This document shows positions 23,778-33,958 of a stretch of 64,000 nucleotides of DNA, piece by piece. The notes under the pieces were generated by a model. The model saw only the letters and a program-made list of their open reading frames with translations. It was not told where the DNA came from and ran no database searches. This DNA comes from Lotus japonicus (Eukaryota; Streptophyta; Magnoliopsida; Fabales; Fabaceae), in contig NC_080043.1 of NCBI RefSeq assembly GCF_012489685.1, positions 57,992,289 through 58,056,288 on the forward strand. The letters run 5' to 3'. Every line of letters starts with the position of its first letter. Within the stretch, counting starts at the first letter, position 1. A program made the translations under genes and the position numbers.

Positions 23778-25032
23778 TGTAAGATCAAGATTTGGTCATG
23801 TGGTACAACTCTATGTTTTGATGATAACAAGTATTTATTTGTGGATGAACAACTATGATACTCTAATGTTTGTCTTGAGTGTTTTGACAAACAGGTTCTG
23901 ATTCTGACACCAGAAGATATATTCGTCAGAAGTTCTGAAGATCAGAGGATCTGAGGATCAGAGGATCTGAAGATCAGAGGATCTGAGGATCAGAGGATCT
24001 GAAGATCAGAGGATCTGAGGATCAGAGGATCAGAGGATCAGAAGATCAGAGGATCAGAAGATCTGAGGATCAGAAGATCTGAAGACCAGAAGCTCTGAGG
24101 GACCAGAGGCTCTGAAGGTCCAGAAGCTCTGAGGGACCAGAGGCTCTGAAGGTCCAGAAGCTCTGAAGGTCCAGAAGCAGAAGTTACGAAGGTCAGAGGA
24201 TCCAAGCATCCCTCTGACTCTGATCACCAAGCTTCACAAGTTCCAACACGAAGCATAACTCTGATCAGAAGTCATTGGTTAAAGGCAAATGTCTCTATCA
24301 AGAAGTACAAGAGCAGTGTACTATTCTGAAAAGCCTACCTACCAAGGTTCAGCCACAGCAGGTTCTGGAAGTTCCAGAAATGCCCTCCAACGGTCATATT
24401 CTCTCAACAGAAATATCCTTTGCACCTTGGACTATAAAAGGCTGAAGAAAAGAAGAAAGCTAAGAGAGAGAGATCAAGAGCTGCAATACAAGAAAAGATT
24501 CAAGCATCTACTTTCTTCATCTATTCTTATTTAGTTTACACTCAGCTTATTTAGAAGCAAACCTTTGTAAACACCAACCTCAAACAGTTGTTTGATTTTC
24601 CTTAAGGGACCAGGTAGGTCAGTATCCTTAAGAAGACTAAGAGAGTGAATATTAGTGGTGATTCCTTTAGGAGATCAAGGTTGATCGGATCCTAGAGAAG
24701 ACTAAGAGAGTGAATCTTAGTGTGAGCTAAGTCAGTGTATTGTTAGTCACTTGTAGGTTTCAAGTGCAGTTGTAACAATTATCTGATTAGTGGATTGCCT
24801 TCATTCTAAGAAGGAAGAAATCACCTTAACGGGTGGACTGGATTAGCTTGAGGGATTTATCAAGTGAACCAGGATAAAATACTTGTGTGCTTCTCTCTTC
24901 TCTCTATCTTTATCCGCTGCACCATCTATCTTAGAGAAACCGAAAAGATTTACTTTAAATCTTAAAGGGAAAGTTTTTATATTGAAAACGCTATTCAACC
25001 CCCCCCCCTTTTAGTCGTTTTTCACACCTTCA
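23778..25032 (+). repeat. 5' LTR of S2
   Basis: 1,255 bp, TG...CA ends, TATA box TATAAAA at 24433-24439, minisatellite at 23940-24083, C-run near the 3' end. An 81-codon frame inside (24289-24534) is identical in the 3' LTR, which reflects LTR identity rather than coding. Confidence 0.92.
23940..24083 (+). repeat. GATC minisatellite, 18 units (5' LTR of S2)
   Basis: Eighteen tandem 8-bp units of the form GATCWGAR, partly arranged as a 32-bp higher-order unit (GATCAGAG, GATCTGAG, GATCAGAG, GATCTGAA). Confidence 0.92.
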
Positions 25033-25034
25033 AT

Positions 25035-25046
25035 TGGTATCAGAGC
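25035..25046 (+). other. Primer-binding site of S2 (tRNA-iMet type)
   Basis: TGGTATCAGAGC two bases after the 5' LTR. Retained, so the deletion derivative keeps what it needs for priming. Confidence 0.92.
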
Positions 25047-25106
25047 GCAAGTTCTGATTACCACACTTAACAGTGTTCAGTAGATCCGGGCCAGTGTGAA
25101 AAACTC

Positions 25107-26885
25107 ATGGATGCCACCACTACTACAAGCAAATATCAATACAGTGCAAGACCACCTATCTTTGATGGTCAGAGATTTGATTTCTGGAAAGACAGAATCA
25201 AAAGCTTCTTTCTTGGCTTTGATCCTGATCTTTGGGATTTTGTTGTTGATGGCTACACCCCTCCTGTCGATGAACATGGTGTAAAGATCCCAAGGAAGAA
25301 GATGAGTGAAGATCAAAAGAAGGAATTCAGAGATCATCACAGATCAAGATCTATTCTGCAAAGTGCCATTTCATATGAAGAATATGAGAAAATTACTGAT
25401 CGTGATTCCGCCAAGGGCATCTTTGAATCCTTGCAGATGTCTCATGAAGGAAACAAGAAAGTGAAAGAGACAAAAGCGTTGTCTCTAATCAAGCAGTATG
25501 AATCCTTCCAAATGGAACCTGACGAATCCATTGAGGATATGTTTTCCAGATTTCAGTTGCTCGTAGCTGGAATAAGACCCCTCAGCAACAGCTACACCAC
25601 TGCGGATCATGTCATGAGGATCCTTAGAGGTCTTCCTGAAAGCTGGATGCCTTTGATAACTTCCTTGGAGCTAACTAGAGATGTTGAGCAGATGAGTTTG
25701 GAAGAACTCATAAGCATACTGAAGTGTCATGAATTAAAGCGTGCTGAACATCAAGATCACAAGAAGAAGTCTATTGCCTTGAAATCCAAATCTGAAAAGG
25801 CTAAGACTCTCCAAGCTGGAACAGAAGAATCCGAAGAAGCATCAGAAGATTCTGTTGAAGATGAGCTGACTCTGATATCCAGAAAGTTCAACTGCATCTG
25901 GAAGCACAGGCAGAGCAAATACAAAGGTTCATCAAAGGACAAAAGGCCAAAGAAGCACTTCAAGACCAAGAAGAGTCTGATGGTGACATTCGATGAATCA
26001 GAGTCAGAGGATGTTGACTCTGATGGTGAAGTCCAAGGACTCATGGCTATTGTCAAAGACAAAGGAACAGAGTCAAAGGAAGCTGTTGACTCTGACTCAG
26101 AATCAGAAGGAGATCCAGACTCTGACGATGAAAATGAGGTATTTGCTTCCTTCTCTACCTCTGAACTGAAACATGCTTTGTCTGATATCATGGATAAGTA
26201 TAACTCTTTGTTGTCTAAGCATAAGAAGCTGAAAAAGAACTTATCTGCTGTTTCTAAAACTCCTTCTGAACATGAGAAAATCATATCTGATTTGAAAAAT
26301 GATAACCATGCTTTAGTTAATTCTAACTCTGTGCTTAAGAATCAAATTGCAAAGTTAGAAGAAGTTATTGCCTGCGATGCCTCTGATAGTAAGCATGAAT
26401 CTAAGTATGAAAAATCTTTTCAAAGATTCCTGGCTAAAAGCGTAGATAGAAGCTTAATGGCTTCAATGATCTATGGTGTAAGCAGAAATGGAATGCATGG
26501 CATTGGCTATTCTAAACCAATTAGAAATGAGCCCTCTGTGCCTAAAGCTAAATCTTTGTATGAATGCTTTGTTCCCTCTGGTACCATATTGCCTGACCCT
26601 GTACCTGCTGAAGTTGCTAAAAACCCTCGTAAAAAGGGATCTTTCTCCATGTCTAAATATCATGCAAAAATTCCTGTATATTATCCTGCTGAAAGACCCA
26701 AAGTTGTCAGAACTTCTGGGCTAACTAACAAGAAAGGACCCAGAAAGTGGGTACCTAGGGATAAGATTATATATGTTGCAGATATCTTCAATAGGTCCAT
26801 CGAAACTCCAACCATGGAACCTGGACAGTGGATGCAAGCAACACATGACGGGAGAAAGGCATATGTCCCAAGATCCAAAACTTGA
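25107..26885 (+). CDS. S2 gag-like ORF (592 codons) lacking the zinc knuckle
   Basis: Uninterrupted frame from the ATG at 25107 (MDATTTTSKYQYSARPPIF). Residues about 30-230 carry the Copia gag/UBN2 region (ILQSAISYEEYEKITDRDSAK, MFSRFQLLVAGIRPLS, GLPESWMPLITSLELTRD). An acidic Ser-rich stretch and a coiled-coil-like Lys/Leu part follow. Compared with S3, about 30 residues containing the CCHC knuckle are removed in frame (near 25920), joining RQSKYKGSSKD to KRPKKHFKTKK. The C-terminal tail (GISYSKP-like, KKGPRKWVPRDKI) matches S3. The protein could still assemble but may package RNA poorly. An open frame in an element without pol suggests recent origin or use. Confidence 0.8.
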   Translation: MDATTTTSKYQYSARPPIFDGQRFDFWKDRIKSFFLGFDPDLWDFVVDGYTPPVDEHGVKIPRKKMSEDQKKEFRDHHRSRSILQSAISYEEYEKITDRDSAKGIFESLQMSHEGNKKVKETKALSLIKQYESFQMEPDESIEDMFSRFQLLVAGIRPLSNSYTTADHVMRILRGLPESWMPLITSLELTRDVEQMSLEELISILKCHELKRAEHQDHKKKSIALKSKSEKAKTLQAGTEESEEASEDSVEDELTLISRKFNCIWKHRQSKYKGSSKDKRPKKHFKTKKSLMVTFDESESEDVDSDGEVQGLMAIVKDKGTESKEAVDSDSESEGDPDSDDENEVFASFSTSELKHALSDIMDKYNSLLSKHKKLKKNLSAVSKTPSEHEKIISDLKNDNHALVNSNSVLKNQIAKLEEVIACDASDSKHESKYEKSFQRFLAKSVDRSLMASMIYGVSRNGMHGIGYSKPIRNEPSVPKAKSLYECFVPSGTILPDPVPAEVAKNPRKKGSFSMSKYHAKIPVYYPAERPKVVRTSGLTNKKGPRKWVPRDKIIYVADIFNRSIETPTMEPGQWMQATHDGRKAYVPRSKT

Positions 26886-27549
26886 ACCTGAAGGTGAAGT
26901 TGATCTTGGAGGCATCAGTAGAGTAAGATTTGGTCAAGTCAAAGCTAGCTGAAAAAGCTTGTAGAGATGAGCATGACCGGTTCAGAAAGTAACAAAGACT
27001 CAGAACTTGACGAACCAGAAGCAACAACATCAGAAGATGCTACTACAACTTCTGACTTGCGTCATCAGAAGAAGAGTAGGCTCCTAGCTTCTCATTCTGA
27101 AGTATCTAAAGATGAAATTTTGTCCAGAACGGAGATGTCACCAGAACCACACTTCTGCTCTCATCAGAAGATATGCTAATCAGAAGCCAAGTATCCCTTG
27201 GTATTCCTTCTGAGGGGGAGTATTTCGTCTTATGCTCTTACTATTTTTTTCCCTCCACCTTCATTCTTTTTGCTTATGACAAAAAGGGGGAGAACTTATA
27301 GTATCTTGACAACTCCTATTTTATTAAGCTCAGAATCTAGATATTACTAACGTTGATATTAAGTATTAGATTCAGGGGGAGCTTAGCTCAGAATCAAGCA
27401 CGAGTCTTGGATTCAGAAGGAGCAAGAAAAACTATACACATCAGGATAAGTTTTAACTCTGATACCTTATACTCTAAGTGTATTCAGTTTATTTGTTTAG
27501 AGTTGTTCATCAAAATACATGGTTTTGTCATCATCAAAAAGGGGGAGAT
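26886..27549 (+). other. S2 pol remnant and 3' untranslated region
   Basis: 26886-27175 is a broken remnant resembling the spacer between integrase and RT in S1 (Ser/Glu/Thr-rich, followed by a degraded HPEE-like motif). The rest is non-coding and carries four GGGGGAG boxes at 27214, 27286, 27375 and 27541. The last is the expected polypurine tract at the 3' LTR edge. Confidence 0.7.
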
Positions 27550-28899
27550 TGTAAGATCAAGATTTGGTCATGTGGTACAACTCTATGTTTTGATGATAAC
27601 AAGTATTTATTTGTGGATGAACAACTATGATACTCTAATGTTTGTCTTGAGTGTTTTGACAAACAGGTTCTGATTCTGACACCAGAAGATATATTCGTCA
27701 GAAGTTCTGAAGATCAGAGGATCTGAGGATCAGAGGATCTGAAGATCAGAGGATCTGAGGATCAGAGGATCTGAAGATCAGAGGATCTGAGGATCAGAGG
27801 ATCTGAAGATCAGAGGATCTGAGGATCAGAGGATCTGAAGATCAGAGGATCTGAAGATCAGAGGATCTGAAGATCAGAGGATCTGAGGATCAGAGGATCA
27901 GAGGATCAGAAGATCAGAGGATCAGAAGATCTGAGGATCAGAAGATCTGAAGACCAGAAGCTCTGAGGGACCAGAGGCTCTGAAGGTCCAGAAGCTCTGA
28001 GGGACCAGAGGCTCTGAAGGTCCAGAAGCTCTGAAGGTCCAGAAGCAGAAGTTACGAAGGTCAGAGGATCCAAGCATCCCTCTGACTCTGATCACCAAGC
28101 TTCACAAGTTCCAACACGAAGCATAACTCTGATCAGAAGTCATTGGTTAAAGGCAAATGTCTCTATCAAGAAGTACAAGAGCAGTGTACTATTCTGAAAA
28201 GCCTACCTACCAAGGTTCAGCCACAGCAGGTTCTGGAAGTTCCAGAAATGCCCTCCAACGGTCATATTCTCTCAACAGAAATATCCTTTGCACCTTGGAC
28301 TATAAAAGGCTGAAGAAAAGAAGAAAGCTAAGAGAGAGAGATCAAGAGCTGCAATACAAGAAAAGATTCAAGCATCTACTTTCTTCATCTATTCTTATTT
28401 AGTTTACACTCAGCTTATTTAGAAGCAAACCTTTGTAAACACCAACCTCAAACAGTTGTTTGATTTTCCTTAAGGGACCAGGTAGGTCAGTATCCTTAAG
28501 AAGACTAAGAGAGTGAATATTAGTGGTGATTCCTTTAGGAGATCAAGGTTGATCGGATCCTAGAGAAGACTAAGAGAGTGAATCTTAGTGTGAGCTAAGT
28601 CAGTGTATTGTTAGTCACTTGTAGGTTTCAAGTGCAGTTGTAACAATTATCTGATTAGTGGATTGCCTTCATTCTAAGAAGGAAGAAATCACCTTAACGG
28701 GTGGACTGGATTAGCTTGAGGGATTTATCAAGTGAACCAGGATAAAATACTTGTGTGCTTCTCTCTTCTCTCTATCTTTATCCGCTGCACCATCTATCTT
28801 AGAGAAACCGAAAAGATTTACTTTAAATCTTAAAGGGAAAGTTTTTATATTGAAAACGCTATTCAACCCCCCCCCTTTTAGTCGTTTTTCACACCTTCA
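27550..28899 (+). repeat. 3' LTR of S2
   Basis: 1,350 bp. Same sequence as the 5' LTR apart from 12 extra 8-bp minisatellite units (96 bp) and one fewer C in the terminal C-run. TATA box at 28301-28307. Confidence 0.92.
27712..27951 (+). repeat. GATC minisatellite, 30 units (3' LTR of S2)
   Basis: The same array as at 23940 with 30 units instead of 18. The last ten units are identical in order to those of the 5' LTR, so growth happened in the regular left part. Confidence 0.92.
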
Positions 28900-28904
28900 T
28901 TCTT

Positions 28905-29100
28905 ATATATCTAGGAATTGTTCTCCTAGTGTTTTGTATTCCTCTGTACTCGTTTTACTCAATTAATAATAACATGATCTTATCTGTGCTAATTCCTGGC
29001 TGTTATTGTTTTTAGTTTTTCACTCTTTTTGATTATGACAAAAAGGGGGAGTACATAAAATGGTTTTTGATGATCTTTAAGTTTTTTATATAATTTAAAA
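28905..29100 (+). other. S1 continuation beyond S2
   Basis: S1 resumes after the second TTCTT copy. It holds the end of the small ORF, a TTATGACAAAAAGGGGGAG box matching the internal boxes of S2 and S3, then stops near 29100, where minus-strand gypsy sequence begins. Confidence 0.65.
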
Positions 29101-29742
29101 CCAGTTGAGGAGAATAAGTATTAAATACTTATAACACATAGATGAGTCCTCAATATCAGGCCTCAGTCCATTAACAAAGCGCTTACACATGTAGCGCTCA
29201 TCAACATGATCATTGAAGAATTGAAAATGCTTCGCCAAAGATTCTAGCTTGGAAGCAAATTCTGGTACAGACATACCTCCTTGACGGAGTGTCAGAAACT
29301 GTTCCTCCCGCTCATCCCGAGCACTTGTTGGAAAATACTTCTCCAAGAATGCAGTTCGAAAGGAGTCCCAGTTTATCTCCTCCTGATTAGCTTCCATAAT
29401 CCCCCTGGTGCCCTTCCACCAGTACTCAGCATCACCGAGCAGTAGATAAGTTGCCATGCCCACTTTGGCACCCTCAACAGTCTGCAAAACACCGAAAATC
29501 TTCTCGATTTCCTGGATCCAGAGATCCGCCTTATCCGGGTCAGTACCACCCGAAAACTTTGGTGGATTTTGTCTCCTGAAGTCATTCAGGCCTTTGTTCT
29601 GGTCCAAAGTTACTTCCCTCTGGCGCTGATGCTGATCACGTGCCTCCTCAGCAGCACGCCTCATAGCATTATCGTTCGCCTGTGCTGTCACAGCTTGGGC
29701 CATAGTGGCCATCATCTCAGCTAATTGATTAGTATTCACCAT
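29100..29742 (-). pseudogene. Ty3/gypsy gag, truncated (element with LTR A)
   Basis: The minus-strand frame from 29742 begins MVNTNQLAEMMATMAQ and contains the retrotransposon gag family core: FRRQNPPKFSGGTDPDKAD, LLGDAEYWWKG, FRTAFLEKYFP, EEQFLTLRQGGMSV, FASKLESLAKHFQFF and KRFVNGLRPDIEDS. Soon after that, near 29140, the frame runs into unrelated AT-rich sequence, so the rest of gag and all of pol are missing. It would have formed the capsid of a chromovirus-like element. Upstream on the same strand are a primer site (29939-29950) and LTR A. Confidence 0.85.
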
Positions 29743-29938
29743 GTTCTGTTAAGTGAAACAAACAGTTAGTACTTATCATAAGATAGCATCTAGCATAACT
29801 ATACAATATGATTAAGCAATAACTTCAATCAATTCTAAGCGAAAAATCGCTTGCAGACAATCAATTTTCACTCTTTGCAGAGTCACACAACCTAGCACAG
29901 AAGACCTATTCCCCAAAGACTCCCGAAAGACTCGACAA

Positions 29939-29950
29939 GCTCTGATACCA
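29939..29950 (-). other. Primer-binding site of the LTR A element (tRNA-iMet type)
   Basis: Plus-strand GCTCTGATACCA is TGGTATCAGAGC on the minus strand, three bases beyond the LTR edge at 29954. Confidence 0.88.
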
Positions 29951-29953
29951 CAA

Positions 29954-32900
29954 TGTAACACCCCGATTTCGGTGGCGTCACTTTAGTAACCAAAAGAAAC
30001 TTAATGCGGAAAAACGTGAATATATATTTTTTTCGTCGATAATATAAACAAGACTGAAATAAATAAAACTCTAATGCGAAAGATAACAGAACTAATATAC
30101 AATAATAATTACAGCCCCCTCTGTAGTAACAAACCACGTCACGAGTAAACCTCCAGTGACGGGAAGTAGTAGAAAGGTAACGCTCGTAGGCAATATGTAC
30201 AGACCAAAGTAAAGGTGAAGTGTCCGCAACACAAACCTCAAAAACGAGAATGAGTTAGCCCAATCGGCCTAAACCAAGACCTCCTAGCCCAACCAACTCT
30301 CTGCTGTGATCCCCGTAGAGGAACCACGAAAAAAGCTATAGGCGGGAAACTACCCTGTTCCCAAAGAAAACACTGACGGTCAGAGCTAAGACTCTACTCC
30401 TACACTAATCCTATCTCGAGGAGCTCACACCAGCACGCAAAACTATGTGCTAGCATGATCGTCGTCTGAATCTGAATCCAGAACGACCAAGTCTACAAAC
30501 ACTATCCGTCCTCCCCTCGCAACCGCGATGCGCTCCGGTGCTGGACTCACGGACTTAGGGCCCGAACCATGATCATCAATGATAGCAACGGTGGGTGTGC
30601 TGGACTCTGAAGAAATCACTCCCACAGGCTCCTCCTCTGAGGGGTCCTCATCATCAGGAGATGACGGTGGTGGCGGTGCTCCTACTCCGGGTCCACAATG
30701 CACGCCGGGTGGCAAGTTGAAACTGACAGTGCACCTCCTCAGCACTCCTTCCATCAAGTGTCCTACTCTGTCTACACGATCCTCCATGATCCTCCCCGAG
30801 TACGTCGTGCGATGGTTAGCAGGGTCGATCACCCACGCGCCGGGGTCATCCTGATCTATCATCTCATATCTAGTCCCCCCCGAAGGGTGGACCATCGTGA
30901 ACCAATCCGCTAAAGACATCTGACAATGGGCGTAGTCCGCCAAAACACACGCAGAAGACGCAAGGGTCAACTCCAAAGAATTATGTAAATAATATCACCA
31001 ATAGATATAGATAAGGGATTAGCCACTTAGGCTTATAGCTAGAGATAGCATCCTAGGGTTGTATATTCCCCAATGAATATAAGCGACAGTAATAACAAAT
31101 AGCATGCATCAAATAGGATTAACAATTATCAATCACACTCCGCAACTAAGTCAGTATGCATGTTGCATGAAATACAAATGACGGTTAACCCAGTTAACCA
31201 AATGCATTCCGGAAAGGATGGACATCAACGGATCAGCCCTAGCACCAGCCACGGTGGGACCATTTCGGCCTGCGTGCCTCTTATACCAACAACAACGGTA
31301 GTCAGATCAGCATTAAACCCGAAGGCCTGCCATTTCGGTCTGCTACTAAGAGTCGCCTAATAGCGCTCTTACGCGGAAATCCGGGTCTTATGACCATTTT
31401 GGAATCCACCGAGGTCCGAAGTCCGTCTCGTGTTAATACCTCATTAATGGTGCATGAATGCGAAATGATTAGCCAAACAACGTCTCCGACCTCACTCGAC
31501 ACGTCGCCACGTGTTCTAGCTAAATTAATGTCTCTAAAAGCTTACCTTAAGGTAAAGTCGATTCTGCGACAAAAGACACTTCTTTACACAACACATTCTC
31601 TCATGATGATCTCCAAATCATCTGACTCATCTCCATCCGATGGTCAAAACTGCTCAACGAGCAAAGAGTATCAACATACTCGGAAACTACCCGTTTCCCG
31701 GGCTTATCTCTCAGATAGCCCAACAACACAACTGCTTCTCGAACACAAGAGTATCAACATACTCAGAACTTATCAATTTTCTCAACACTTGGATCCGACG
31801 ACACTTCTCATTTTTCAAGACTAAGATTTGAATCCTAAGCTTCCTTTCGAGTTTGTTATCATTATTTGAAAATTTAGAGGTTGTTTAATGTCTTATGAAT
31901 TTTCTTTATAAAATAATTTCCATTTAGTCTTATCGCAAATCTTATGAGTTTTCAACATCCCATAATCCCAATTAACTCCCCGAGAATGTCTCGATCCACT
32001 ATAACCATAACAAGGCCCGAATCTTCGTTCGTCCTATCAAACTTTCCCCCAAAATCTCAAAATAAAATCGGCATGACCTGCCCGTTATTCTCTCTCCTCA
32101 GTATCACAGATATCAGTGAAAAGACATAGAATAACCACGTGGCACTTAGCATATAAAGCATACATCACACATCCTAGATTAACCACTTAGCACGTACCAT
32201 GTACTTCAATCTCAAAAACAGTCAGTAGATGAATCATCTACATTGTCAGCCGAAGCCTCAGAAAACATTTTTCCAGTCAAACACAAACAAGTGCATAAAC
32301 AGTAAATCAAGTCGAAAGCATCGACACCTAAGCATTAACTAAGGATTCAGTGAGTAGCCCTCACCTGTAGATTCTCCAGGATTCTCCTCCAAAGTTCCTT
32401 CACAATGAGCTCCTTGATCTTCAGGAAATTCTTCAAAAGAACCTTTAGAGTAAAACCACAGAATTCCATCAAAAACTATCAGAACTCAGTAATCAATACT
32501 CACTAAGGTTACACGAAGTAGCATATACTCCGAGGTACGATAATCTAGCGCGAAAGGACAAGTTTTTGAAAAAGAATTTTCTTCCTCCTCCTAGGGTAGT
32601 CTCGGCCACTATTGGTAATTAGGTGGGTCGATTTTTCTTCGATCAAACTTGGTTCCTAGGTTATTATTAGTCGTAACTAAGGGTATTCTAAACTCGGAAA
32701 AATTATCGGATTGAAAACTGTCGTAGGGGTATTTTGGTCAATATTTTTAGCTCAGAATTTCAAAACTGAAATTTCGAAAAACAAATTGGATGGGGACGTC
32801 ACCAACGACGTTTATGACAACTAATCCTACTAGCACTAAGTTAAGGCGATAGTTTTCATCCCAAAGGACGAAACTTTGTCCCAAAATGGGTATTTGAAGC

Positions 32901-33958
32901 AGAATTGAATCTCGACGGTAGTTTTTCGAGAATCGGCGCAGTATTATTAGCTAAACATGCTCTTGGGCACGTAGAGAAGATGTTTAGATAGAAAAATGAA
33001 GTTATCTGGATAGTTTTGCAAAAACCTCAAAACTAGGAGCACAGAAAGACATAGAGAAAAGCTATGGAAAAGACGATCAGAGGTAAGGATTAGCGACTAT
33101 ACCTCGATACCTTCAAGTAGCAACTGTTGAATCAACGATCAAGCAAGAAATGAAGAAAATCTTCTCTTCTCCCTCCTCTAGCAAACTCGCGGCCTCTTGG
33201 GAAGAAAATGGTGAAGTTTTGCCATTTTTTCTCATTTTCTTGCTATATATAGAGGTTGGAAAAACGCGGGAAAATGAAAGTTTCGCGATTCCGATTTTTC
33301 CGGCTTCATTCTCCGTGAATTCTAAGATAGGTTTTTGAGACATAAATCCAAAACTCAAAAGAGGTTTCCTTGTATTTTAGGTGACTAATGCAAAGTCGGT
33401 GTAAAACTATTTTACCCGATAAGTTACTTTTTGCATTGAATGTCGGAAGAGAAAACTTCCTTCTGAAGAAAGATTGAAAACATCAAGAGAAATGGGTGTA
33501 CGCGTGTGGAATCTTCATTTGAAGCTCCGAATAGAAAAAGTCTTCATTTTCGGTTGATTTTAGGGTTTCGAACTATCAGGGTTTTAGTTTCGGCAAACTT
33601 CCGAGGATTGGAATCGGACGTTCGTAGATTCTAGGGTTTCGCCTCGAAACGATTGTCGTATAAGGAATAAGAGAAGTTCTAACATTTCTCTGAAGATTTT
33701 TGGAATTAATTTCCATCGTGACTTTAAGTGTAAACTAGCTATTTGCTAGGGTTTCTGCCCTAGGTTTAAGCGTATATCGATCATGCTATACCTTTTATCG
33801 ATTTTGATGAAATCCTTATACTTTTCCTGAACTTTCTCCTTCACAGATTTATTTCATTTAGTAAACTCTTGTTCAGGTTTCCCTTCACGATACATCAACC
33901 CTAATCGCGAATAAGAATTTTATTCACTTGGCATAAGTTTAAAAACTTGGGTCTTACG
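29954..33958 (-). repeat. Long (~4.0 kb) Ty3/gypsy 5' LTR, copy A
   Basis: On the minus strand it starts near 33958 (CGTAAGACCC; TGTGAGACCC in copy B) and ends GGGGTGTTACA at 29954. A TATATA core at 33244-33251 probably starts transcription, leaving a U3 of about 0.7 kb and more than 3 kb of transcribed LTR. It is homologous to copy B over its whole length, in inverted orientation. It contains a long open frame (30443-30976) shared with copy B. Confidence 0.85.
30443..30976 (-). CDS. LTR-embedded open frame, copy A (unknown acidic Pro-rich protein)
   Basis: Open on the minus strand. The first Met shared with copy B is near 30919 (CQM...DWFTMVHPSGGTR), giving 158 codons to the stop at 30443. 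Features are a conserved N-terminal half (TYSGRIMEDRVD, VSFNLPPGVHCGPGVGAPPP), then Ser/Glu-rich acidic sequence and a DSDSDDDHAS end. Copy B is also exactly 158 codons from the same Met. I do not recognise the family. It may be a protein made from the LTR leader or one exon of a spliced transcript. No ATG is shared at the far upstream end of the open frame. Confidence 0.5.
   Translation of the reverse strand: MELTLASSACVLADYAHCQMSLADWFTMVHPSGGTRYEMIDQDDPGAWVIDPANHRTTYSGRIMEDRVDRVGHLMEGVLRRCTVSFNLPPGVHCGPGVGAPPPPSSPDDEDPSEEEPVGVISSESSTPTVAIIDDHGSGPKSVSPAPERIAVARGGRIVFVDLVVLDSDSDDDHAST

Larger units (their letters stand above)
23778..28899 (+). mobile_element. Sirevirus derivative S2: complete LTRs, internal deletion, very young
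   Basis: 5' LTR 23778-25032 and 3' LTR 27550-28899, flanked by a perfect 5-bp duplication TTCTT (23773-23777 and 28900-28904). The interior is only about 2.5 kb: a gag-like frame, a short decayed pol fragment and the 3' region. Protease (apart from its first residues), integrase, RT, RNase H and env-like ORF are missing. By eye the LTRs differ only in repeat copy number (+96 bp) and one C in a C-run. It must have been copied with enzymes from a related element. Confidence 0.92.
13922..29100 (+). mobile_element. Sirevirus-type Copia retrotransposon S1, split by S2 and 3'-truncated
   Basis: S1 has a 5' LTR (13922-15153), tRNA-iMet primer site, gag-pol, a third env-like ORF and a small coiled-coil ORF. 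Element S2 (23778-28899) interrupts it, and S1 resumes at 28905 to about 29100, retaining one GGGGGAG box (29045-29051). There it meets a minus-strand gypsy gag with no 3' LTR in between. Without S2 it is about 10 kb. Stops and frameshifts in gag, pol and the env-like ORF show it is inactive. Confidence 0.85.

Noticed and set aside
24289..24534. 81-codon frame in the S2 5' LTR, identical at 28157-28402
   Set aside because: Identity is explained by the two LTRs being copies of each other. The frame overlaps the TATA box and leader and has no independent support.
30579..30913. Plus-strand frames across LTR A
   Set aside because: Shadows of the minus-strand frame that is conserved in LTR B; not themselves conserved.
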